From UBA9676 sp036522155 (GTDB taxonomy: Bacteria; Actinomycetota; Actinomycetes; Streptosporangiales; Streptosporangiaceae): 12,963 nucleotides of DNA. The position numbers and the translations under genes were made by a program. Every line of letters starts with the position of its first letter. Position 1 is the first letter of the stretch. The notes under the pieces are model-generated. The model was not told the origin of the DNA, ran no database searches, and was given only the letters and a program-made list of their open reading frames with translations. Below are positions 6,324 to 11,707 of the stretch, one piece after another. The stretch covers positions 1 to 12,963 of the forward strand of contig DATDGI010000075.1 in NCBI GenBank assembly GCA_036522155.1. Direction: 5' to 3'.

Positions 6324-7001
6324 TCACCCGCCCGCCCTGGCGAACACCAGCACACCCGCGATCAGCAGCAGCCCGCCGAACACGCCCGCGATCACCCGCA
6401 ACTGATTCTCGGGGTTGACCCACCACATCGCGGCGTGCGCGAAGTTCTCGGCGTCGGTGAAGAACTGGCCCACCGGACCCGGCAGCGACAGCGAGAACAC
6501 CCCGCCGCCCTTGAACTGGCCGGGGCCGATGTTCGCGGACACACCGCCGCCAGCCACCCCCGGAGGCCGCCCGAACCCGATCACCCGCATCTCACCCGAC
6601 CCGGGCACCGAGAAACTGTCCTGCCGCACGTCAACGCCCGTATACGGCGCATCGACCATCGTCCAGTGGGTGCCGGACTCCGACACGATCCCCACATGCC
6701 CCGGGCTGGCCCCGTCCGCCCCGGTGAAGAACACCAGGTCACCCGGCTGCACCTGGGACGCCGGAATCTTCCGCACCCACGCCCACTGAGCCTCAGACGT
6801 GCGCGGGACGTTCTTGACCCCGAGCTGCGTCAGCGTGTACTGCACGAGACCCGAGCAGTCGAACCCGCCCGGCTGGCTGCCACCCCACACGTAGGGGGTG
6901 CCCATGAACTTCTGCACTTCCAGCAGGATCGCCGTGCCGCTGATGCCGCCGCTCTTGTGCTGGGCGGTGCCCGGACTCCCGCCCGGCGCGACAGCGACCA
7001 T
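6324..7001 (-). CDS. NlpC/P60 peptidoglycan peptidase with C-terminal membrane anchor
   Basis: A 225-aa protein. The start at 7001 is chosen because its ATG overlaps the preceding TGA; a longer frame from 7028 is possible. The NlpC/P60 domain (about 20-150) has nucleophile Cys49 in GGFDCSGLVQY, GDLVFF (88-92), catalytic His102 in GHVGIV and a third polar residue that is probably Asp117 in MVDAP or His112. The family cleaves D-Glu-diaminopimelate-type bonds in stem peptides. After a Gly-rich linker the protein ends with one hydrophobic helix (about 201-220) inside a 46-residue module (FFTDAENF to the C-terminus) homologous to that of the next gene product. With no signal peptide, it looks tail-anchored: a wall-cutting enzyme held in a membrane. 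Confidence 0.93.
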   Translation of the reverse strand: MVAVAPGGSPGTAQHKSGGISGTAILLEVQKFMGTPYVWGGSQPGGFDCSGLVQYTLTQLGVKNVPRTSEAQWAWVRKIPASQVQPGDLVFFTGADGASPGHVGIVSESGTHWTMVDAPYTGVDVRQDSFSVPGSGEMRVIGFGRPPGVAGGGVSANIGPGQFKGGGVFSLSLPGPVGQFFTDAENFAHAAMWWVNPENQLRVIAGVFGGLLLIAGVLVFARAGG

Positions 7002-7165
7002 CAGGTGCCCGCCTGCGACTGGCGCCACAGGTCCACGAGCGAGCGGATCACGTCAGAAAGGGTCGGCACCCGTTCCCGGCCGCGGGAGATGAGTGCCTTG
7101 ACCTCCCGCAGGTCGTCGGCGGCATCGCGGGTGATCGTCAGACTCGCCTGATCTGGACGCGGCAT
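7001..7165 (-). CDS. Ribbon-helix-helix-like small protein
   Basis: A 54-aa protein. The longer frame begins at 7291, but the ATG at 7165 has an excellent GGGAGG at 7 nt and begins MPRPDQASLTITRD. The layout fits the Arc/CopG fold: a short strand (ASLTITRD, 7-14), helix A (about 15-28), a turn and helix B (TLSDVIRSLVDLWRQS, 35-50). Such proteins dimerise and bind DNA dyads through the paired strands. It is the first gene behind the dyad at 7216-7255, so autoregulation of the cassette is a reasonable inference. Its TGA overlaps the start of the next gene (TGATG), giving coupled translation. The fold is judged by pattern only. Confidence 0.75.
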   Translation of the reverse strand: MPRPDQASLTITRDAADDLREVKALISRGRERVPTLSDVIRSLVDLWRQSQAGT

Positions 7166-7215
7166 GCTGCCTCCCGGGGGATTGGGGGAGAGGCCACTCC
7201 AGCCCGGGAGACGCA

Positions 7216-7268
7216 AGGCATCACTCCCCGCCTCACGCGGGCCGGAGTGATGCCTCGTGCCCATTGTA
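7216..7268 (-). promoter_or_regulatory. Promoter-like box with 12-bp operator/hairpin
   Basis: On the minus strand TACAAT (7268-7263) is a good -10 hexamer, although the -35 region 17 bp upstream (GTGTGT) is weak. Transcription would begin near 7256, immediately at a perfect 12-bp dyad: AGGCATCACTCC (7216-7227) and GGAGTGATGCCT (7244-7255) around a 16-nt loop. It lies 50 bp upstream of the ribbon-helix-helix-like gene and would control the whole cassette to its left. The dyad could equally be a terminator of the translocase operon, though no U-run follows. Confidence 0.6.
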
Positions 7269-7324
7269 CCGGCTGGGCACCTGAGACACACGGTCTGCGG
7301 TTCGCGTCGTGTGCCGCGCGTGAT

Positions 7325-7525
7325 TCACCCGTCAGCCTCGCTCTGGGCCGCGGCCATGCCCGCCTCAAAGCCGTCCTCGAAGCCCTGCCGGTAGGCCACG
7401 CAGGCCGGCCGGGTACAGTCAGCGTCCCGGCATGCTGAGGCCGGGTGAGCGCCTTTCCGGGCCGTTCTGGCCGGCCGGGCGCGTGGCCCTACCGCCCAGG
7501 TCAGGGCGCGGGCGAGTAGGAACAC
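7325..7525 (-). CDS. Small Cys-containing hypothetical protein
   Basis: A 66-aa protein starting with a GTG seven bases behind a strong GGGAGG, 37 bp after the translocase stop and so probably in its operon. The N-terminal half is basic. The centre contains C-(3)-D-C-(4)-C (CRDADCTRPAC, about 32-42), then a Gly-patterned helix YRQGFEDGFEAGMAAA with Gly every fourth residue (about 45-60). Short proteins of this kind, with a DCxRPxC core followed by a GxxxGxxxG helix, accompany tra genes in actinomycete elements, but I know of no assigned function. The Gly spacing could support helix packing; the cysteines could bind a metal. Confidence 0.7.
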   Translation of the reverse strand: MFLLARALTWAVGPRARPARTARKGAHPASACRDADCTRPACVAYRQGFEDGFEAGMAAAQSEADG

Positions 7526-7562
7526 CGGGTGTCCTCCCAGGCCGGGGGCGGTAGGACGGTCC

Positions 7563-9587
7563 CTACCTTGGCAGGGCCTCGATGGTGTCGCGGCGGCAGC
7601 CCTGGCGGTTCTCCCCGGCGGCTTTCACCTGGACGCTGGGCACACCGAGAGAGCGCATCTGGGCGCTGATCGCGTCGGCGGTGACATCGGCCCAGCGGTC
7701 CGGGTACCGGCCTGCCAGCCGCTCAGCGAGCGCGCCCCAGTGCAGTGCGGGGCTGGTGCCGAACACGGCCAGGGCATCGCCCAGAACGTCCCGGGCGGCC
7801 TCGCCGGCGTCCTGCCCGGCCGCTACCCCGGTCAGTGTCCCGGCCCGTTCACGGGCGGCCCTGGCGCGCACCGCGACCGCCTTAGCGGCGGGCACGTCGA
7901 GAAAGTAGGTCCGGACCACCTTCGGCGCCGGGGTGGCACCCTTGAGGTAGCCGAGCCCGGCGTCAACCTCGGGCCGGAACGTGGTTGGCCGCAGCCCGTT
8001 CTTGTACGCGCTGGTCCCCAGGATCATGTCCGTTTCCACCTGGCCGGCGACGTACAGGCAGAACCGCAGGCTGACGTTCCCGGAGACGCCGGTGGGCAGC
8101 GAGTCCTTGTCCGGCCGCTGGGTGGCCAGGATGAGCACGATGCCCAGCGCCGGGCCCAGCTTGATAACCCACTCGGCGTCCGCGCCGGCCTGCTTGCCGA
8201 ACTTCGGGTGGGCAAACAAGTTCTGGCACTCATCGATTACGCACACGACCGGCCACAGCCGCAGCGACCGCTTAGCCGCTATCTGCCGGGTGACCCGCTT
8301 CTCCGGGCACACCTCCGGCGGTAGTGCCTTGACCCGCGGGGAGCGCCGCTCCACCTCGGCGCGGAGCAGCCGCAGCGACTCGGCCGCCTCACCGATCGAG
8401 TCGTCATCGATGCCGGACACGAACCGGTGCGAGACGCATTCCAGCGGGTCCAGGTCGCCGGTCCCCTTCAACTCGTGAATCCACAGTTCGGCCAGCGGGT
8501 CCAGCGCCGCAGCGCAGGCCAGGACACGCACAGCGGCGGTCTTGCCGTTGCGCGGCTGTGACCCGATCAGCCAGTTGTGGAAGATCAGCGGCGCCCTGAC
8601 GGGCCGGACGCGCATGTCGGCGGCGAACGGGACCGGCTGGAAGATGTCCACGGCGCCGCCCTTGGCCAGCGGCCACGGCGCAGGCTTGCGTTTGGAAACA
8701 TCCTCCCGGCCAACCCACAGTTCAAGCCGCCCCTCATGCTCGGTTGGCACCGCTTCGGGCCACACCGCGCCCAGCGGCCGGCGCAAACCGGAGGCGAGCT
8801 GAGCGCGGCGGTCGATGATCTGGGCCGCGGTCGTCCCGTAGGGCAGGTTCATCTCCGCCCGCCACCCCGGGCCGTCCTGCCGGCACGGGCCGGTGTAGTC
8901 GATCTCGCGGCCCTCCCGCAGCCACGAGTTGATTCCGGCCAGGCCGAGCGACCCCAGCGCCCGGGTGATCACGTCCTGGGTCAGCACCTCGTACGCCGGC
9001 GGCACCACGGCGGGCTGCACGATCCGCTTGCCTTCGGGCCGGCCGTGGCGGGCCAGCAGCAGCACCGCGGCGCCGGCCAGCGGCACCCATGCCCACCACG
9101 GGGCGAACAGTTCCACCGCGGATACGATCAGCGCCGCGGCGAGCAGCACCCATGCCGTGACCCATGCCCGGGTGCGGGTGGTCCGCTTGTGTTCGGTGTG
9201 GGTGCGGTGCCAGGCCCGGTGTCCGTCGTTCACGGCGTCGGCGTAGACGGCAACCGGGATCGGTGACAGCCACCAGCGCAGCCACCGCCCGGTCAGCCGG
9301 GCGGCACCCACCGGAGCCCAGAACAGCACCGCTCCCAGGTACACCGGGGACCGGAGCCCGTGATAGCGGGCCGAATGCCAGGCGTACCCGCCGGCCCGCC
9401 GCGCGTGGTGGGCCATCGCTTCCCGGCTGGTCAGCCACGGCGGCAGGATCGGCTTGCGCTCACGCGGCGCGGTCACGTCCGCGTATGCCGCGGGGCCGGT
9501 CGGCGGCTCTTCGACCTCGGCGGCCGGGATCGCGGGCAGTGGGGTATCACTTGGGTTCGGGTGGCCGCTGGCCGGATCGGTTGACAT
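7563..9587 (-). CDS. FtsK/SpoIIIE-family (TraB-like) DNA translocase
   Basis: A 674-aa membrane-anchored ATPase. In AICEs this protein alone moves double-stranded DNA between mycelia as a hexameric pump. A Pro-rich N-terminus (1-50) is followed by hydrophobic segments (about 82-97, 143-160, 163-179). The motor domain has Walker A GSQPRNGKT (342-350), Walker B VVCVIDE (447-453) and the sensor-like ATQRP (488-492). Its C-terminal region (about 596-674) resembles a DNA-binding winged helix. The stretch SLPTGVSGNVSLRFCLYVAG and the following GTSAYKNG are typical of AICE FtsK proteins. The start ATG has AAGGAG at good distance. Alternatively it could serve as a packaging ATPase if the downstream cassette builds a particle, but its length and membrane domain favour conjugation. 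Confidence 0.95.
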   Translation of the reverse strand: MSTDPASGHPNPSDTPLPAIPAAEVEEPPTGPAAYADVTAPRERKPILPPWLTSREAMAHHARRAGGYAWHSARYHGLRSPVYLGAVLFWAPVGAARLTGRWLRWWLSPIPVAVYADAVNDGHRAWHRTHTEHKRTTRTRAWVTAWVLLAAALIVSAVELFAPWWAWVPLAGAAVLLLARHGRPEGKRIVQPAVVPPAYEVLTQDVITRALGSLGLAGINSWLREGREIDYTGPCRQDGPGWRAEMNLPYGTTAAQIIDRRAQLASGLRRPLGAVWPEAVPTEHEGRLELWVGREDVSKRKPAPWPLAKGGAVDIFQPVPFAADMRVRPVRAPLIFHNWLIGSQPRNGKTAAVRVLACAAALDPLAELWIHELKGTGDLDPLECVSHRFVSGIDDDSIGEAAESLRLLRAEVERRSPRVKALPPEVCPEKRVTRQIAAKRSLRLWPVVCVIDECQNLFAHPKFGKQAGADAEWVIKLGPALGIVLILATQRPDKDSLPTGVSGNVSLRFCLYVAGQVETDMILGTSAYKNGLRPTTFRPEVDAGLGYLKGATPAPKVVRTYFLDVPAAKAVAVRARAARERAGTLTGVAAGQDAGEAARDVLGDALAVFGTSPALHWGALAERLAGRYPDRWADVTADAISAQMRSLGVPSVQVKAAGENRQGCRRDTIEALPR

Positions 9588-9613
9588 GCTGGTCTTCTCC
9601 TTCGGGAGAGTGA

Positions 9614-9655
9614 CCCGGGGCGGGAGCGGACTGCCAAGCGAGCACCCGCCCCGGG
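9614..9655 (-). promoter_or_regulatory. GC-rich hairpin in the tra leader
   Basis: The 11-bp perfect arms CCCGGGGCGGG (9614-9624) and CCCGCCCCGGG (9645-9655) enclose a 20-nt loop. They lie in the 77-bp gap between the DUF2637 stop and the translocase start, just upstream of the AAGGAG ribosome site. No T-run follows, so it may be a U-less terminator, an attenuator or a dyad operator controlling the translocase gene, whose products are often toxic when unregulated. Confidence 0.65.
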
Positions 9656-9664
9656 GGCTTCACG

Positions 9665-10279
9665 TCAGGTCGTGCCAGTGGTGGCCAGCCGCGTCCGGTA
9701 GCGGCGGGCTGTCCGTTCTGATGTGCCGATGGCCGCGGCTAGGCCGGCGTTGGTGATGTCTGGCCGGGTGGCCAGGGTGGCCAGGATCGCGGCCTCTACG
9801 TCGGCCACCTCTGGCCGGGTGGCCTGGCCACCTCTGGCCACCTCTGGCCGGGTGGCCGTGGCCACTGGCCGGTCCTGTGCTGTCCGCTGGCCGGTGGCCA
9901 CCCTGCGGCGGGACATGCTGATGGCTGTTTCAGCGGACACGACGAACGCGACCGCTGGCCACCCGGCCAGCAGCGCACCAGGCCAGCCGTGGGGGAGGCC
10001 GCTGGCCACGTTCGCGGCCAGGGTGGCCAGCACGGCCAGCACGAGGCCGGTCCTGGCCAGCCACGGCGCGGACACCCCGGCCCGCGCTGACCGCAGCAGG
10101 ACGAGACTGGAGGTGGCCACCATGCCGTCAATGGACAGCGGCAGCAGGTACGCGGCCAGTGGTTCCTGTCCGTACCGGAGTGCCAGGGTGGCCACATGCA
10201 GGTAACTGACCACCGCCGCGATGGTGGCCACCAGGAGCACCGCGGCAGCGGTCAGGGTCCGGTATCGGTCCCGGGTCAT
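9665..10279 (-). CDS. DUF2637 (Spd-like) membrane protein with C-terminal HTH
   Basis: A 204-aa protein with four hydrophobic helices (about 11-29, 42-62, 76-94, 102-121). The features SYLHVATLALRYGQ and AYLLPLSIDGMVATSSLVLL match DUF2637 proteins, which accompany tra genes on actinomycete plasmids and AICEs and are thought to help plasmid spreading between hyphal compartments. The cytoplasmic tail has repeated ATRPEVA segments (about 142-160). It ends in a helix-turn-helix-like stretch, LATRPDITNAGLAAAIGTSERTARRYR (about 169-195), so the protein may touch DNA. The start overlaps the previous stop (ATGA). The 3' part of the gene is built of direct DNA repeats rich in TGGCCA, described separately. 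The DUF assignment is fairly secure; the function is family-level inference. Confidence 0.88.
   Translation of the reverse strand: MTRDRYRTLTAAAVLLVATIAAVVSYLHVATLALRYGQEPLAAYLLPLSIDGMVATSSLVLLRSARAGVSAPWLARTGLVLAVLATLAANVASGLPHGWPGALLAGWPAVAFVVSAETAISMSRRRVATGQRTAQDRPVATATRPEVARGGQATRPEVADVEAAILATLATRPDITNAGLAAAIGTSERTARRYRTRLATTGTT
9759..9857. repeat. Direct repeats TCTGGCCGGGTGGCC (3x) and GGCCACCTCTGGCC (3x)
   Basis: The 15-mer TCTGGCCGGGTGGCC occurs perfectly at 9759-9773, 9810-9824 and 9843-9857. The 14-mer GGCCACCTCTGGCC occurs at 9803-9816, 9826-9839 and 9836-9849. They lie in the 3' part of the DUF2637 gene and encode its ATRPEVA repeats, close to the translocase gene. TraB-type translocases recognise short direct repeats (the clt locus) near their own gene, so this cluster is a candidate recognition locus; that is inference. 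Confidence 0.8.
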
Positions 10280-10683
10280 TGGCCACCCCCGGTCAGCCGA
10301 TGCACCCCGGACAGCCGGTCGGTCAGCAGCCGGTCACGGGCGGTCTTCTGCGGCGCCCGCGCGTCTGGTTCGGTGCTGGCCACCCATGCGTGGCGGGTGG
10401 CCTCCTGAGCCTGGTCACGTTCGGCCCGCAGCGCCTCAACCTCGGCCCGCAGGCGGATCACTTCGGTGTCGTCCCCGGGCCGCCCGGGGATCACCTTCGG
10501 CGGCCGGGGTGGTAGTGGATGCCAGCCGCCCCGGGTGACCGCCCGCACGGCCAGGACGACGGCAGCGAGCACGAGCAGCGGCACGGCAAGCTGTTCGATG
10601 GCAGACACCGTGTTGAGTACGGCCACCAGGACTAGCAGGGCCACGAACCAGGTCAGCGGGTTGTGCCGGCGTCGGCGGCTCAT
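10276..10683 (-). CDS. Small membrane protein with cytoplasmic coiled coil
   Basis: A 135-aa protein. A basic N-terminus (MSRRRRHN) is followed by two closely spaced hydrophobic segments (about 11-28 and 32-49), a short Pro-rich linker, and a heptad-like helix with alternating Leu/Val (VIRLRAEVEALRAERDQAQEA, about 75-95). The positive-inside rule places both termini in the cytoplasm. It overlaps its neighbours on both sides by ATGA, and lies directly before the DUF2637 gene. In Streptomyces plasmids and AICEs such small membrane proteins next to tra are usually called Spd (spread) proteins, which act in intramycelial plasmid spreading. That role is inferred here from position and topology only. 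Confidence 0.75.
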   Translation of the reverse strand: MSRRRRHNPLTWFVALLVLVAVLNTVSAIEQLAVPLLVLAAVVLAVRAVTRGGWHPLPPRPPKVIPGRPGDDTEVIRLRAEVEALRAERDQAQEATRHAWVASTEPDARAPQKTARDRLLTDRLSGVHRLTGGGQ

Positions 10684-11039
10684 GTTGCCTGCCTCAGTTG
10701 ACCGGCCAGCCGGTCATAGGCGTCTGCCCTGGCCAGCCGGTCCGAGCATTCGTCGCACAGGTCGGCGGGGCTGGTGTCGCAGTCGGGGCAGTTGGCTGCC
10801 CGTTCGCGGATGCCCTCGCTGGCGTCCTCCAGCGCGGACAGCACCGTGACGGCCTGGCCGTGGTCGAGCACGACGGCCGGGCCGAGCGCGCCGAGCAGGT
10901 CGCCGAGCGTGTCAGCGAGGCGCAGCATCCACTCCCGGCCCGGTGGCCGGGTCACCGGAGCCGACGCGAGCGCTGCCCGGTAGTCGGCCAGTACCGCGGC
11001 GGCAGCGGTCCGCCGGGCGGCCAGTTCCGCCCCGGTCAC
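10680..11039 (-). CDS. Hypothetical protein with CxxC/CxxC cluster
   Basis: A 119-aa protein starting at a GTG that overlaps the stop of the preceding gene by four bases. The N-terminal two thirds are Ala/Leu-rich and predicted helical. The C-terminal part carries CPDC (about 84-87) and CDEC (about 94-97), a compact four-cysteine arrangement that could bind one zinc ion or form a rubredoxin-like knuckle. A similar Cys layout is common in small proteins of actinomycete conjugative elements. The gene is followed by another ATGA overlap, so its expression is tied to the membrane protein downstream. No family is recognised and no function is proposed. Confidence 0.7.
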   Translation of the reverse strand: MTGAELAARRTAAAAVLADYRAALASAPVTRPPGREWMLRLADTLGDLLGALGPAVVLDHGQAVTVLSALEDASEGIRERAANCPDCDTSPADLCDECSDRLARADAYDRLAGQLRQAT

Positions 11040-11473
11040 CGGGCACCGCCGAGCGCGTCGAGCAGCCGCGCCGCGGCGTCGAGCACGGCGACCGCCTCAG
11101 CCTGCGAGCGGTACCCGGCGCCGGGCCGGCAGTCTTCCCACGCGGCCACCTCGTTGCACAGGTCGTGGATGGATGTGCGGCGGGTGCGGAGCCCGGTCAG
11201 GTGCAGGAACCCGGCCAGGCGTGCGTGTGCGTCCTCAGCCAGGTCCGCGGCGTCGGCCGGGTGGTTCTCGCAGGCGTACGCGGCCGCGGCGTCCAGGGCG
11301 GTTGTGACGCTGTGCCCGGGTCGCCGTCCGTGGACGAACACGCCGTCAGCGCACGGTGAGTAGCCCTCGGCCTCGATCAGGTGCGCGGCCTGGCGGAACA
11401 GGTCAGCCAGCGTGCCGGGGGTGTCCCCAGCCCGCGATGCCCACACGGGGGCGGTTGCGGTCTGTACGGTCAT
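11036..11473 (-). CDS. Hypothetical protein, DUF6197-like
   Basis: A 145-aa soluble protein with no catalytic motif recognised. It begins with an amphipathic segment (LADLFRQAAHLIEAEGY, 22-38). A small-residue helix SVTTALDAAAAYAC follows (55-68). It ends with a Trp-containing stretch and a helix AEAVAVLDAAARLL. This spacing of an N-terminal helix, a central Ala-rich helix, WED and a terminal helix resembles the DUF6197 proteins common on actinomycete plasmids and AICEs, but that is recognition by pattern only. The ATG at 11473 is preceded by a clear GGAAGG at about 9 nt. It is the first gene of a coupled operon: its stop overlaps the next start by four bases (GTGA). Role unknown. Confidence 0.75.
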   Translation of the reverse strand: MTVQTATAPVWASRAGDTPGTLADLFRQAAHLIEAEGYSPCADGVFVHGRRPGHSVTTALDAAAAYACENHPADAADLAEDAHARLAGFLHLTGLRTRRTSIHDLCNEVAAWEDCRPGAGYRSQAEAVAVLDAAARLLDALGGAR

Positions 11474-11707
11474 GGCAGGTCGTTCCTTCCGGTTGGTGCG
11501 GATGGGATGGCTCAGGCCCCGTTCCGGTGTTGACGCACCGGGCGGGGCCGCTCTTACGGGGTAGCTGGGCTGTGGCTGGGCTGTGGGAGCGCCGATCCAC
11601 GACAGTCTGAGAGAATCCAGGGTGGTCTACAGTGCGCAGGTCATAGCGCCGGCCTGCGTACCGGCCTGCGACCGCAACAGACCACCCTGGATTGATATAG
11701 ACGCAAA
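11474..11707. other. Intergenic region between int and the following operon
   Basis: This is a 234-bp gap holding the inverted repeat described separately and the strong GGAAGG ribosome site of the next gene. It must also carry any promoter of the 11473-9665 operon. TATATC and TATGAC boxes on the minus strand (near 11695 and 11645) are possible -10 elements, but neither has a good -35 partner. A 102-codon minus-strand frame runs through it from an ATG overlapping the int stop; its third-position GC is low for this window, so I do not call it. Confidence 0.5.
11614..11693. repeat. 15-bp perfect inverted repeat enclosing tandem 12-mers
   Basis: The arms are AATCCAGGGTGGTCT (11614-11628) and its exact complement (11679-11693), separated by 50 bp. 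Inside, on the minus strand, two tandem 12-mers begin CGCAGGCCGG (within about 11647-11670), and a partly complementary CCTGCGCA lies near the other arm. The repeat lies in the only long gap of the right half, between the integrase stop and the start of the next operon. It could be a regulatory or recombination (accessory protein, attachment) site, or a large RNA stem. The spacing is too long for a simple recombinase core site. The function is unknown; the symmetry itself is certain. Confidence 0.85.

Noticed and set aside
5363..6418. Long plus-strand open frame (351 codons)
   Set aside because: It is antisense to three well-supported genes, Arg/Pro/Ala-rich as expected for a shadow of GC-rich coding DNA, and has no domain.
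6144..7151. Plus-strand open frame of 335 codons
   Set aside because: Antisense to the lysozyme-like, NlpC/P60 and RHH-like genes; composition typical of a shadow frame.
8734..9438. 234-codon minus-strand frame inside the translocase gene
   Set aside because: Frame-shifted shadow of the FtsK-like gene, rich in Arg, Gly and Pro.
11614..11693. Inverted repeat as the recombinase core attachment site
   Set aside because: Tyrosine recombinase core arms are usually separated by 6-8 bp, whereas these arms are 50 bp apart; no tRNA 3' end is visible nearby.
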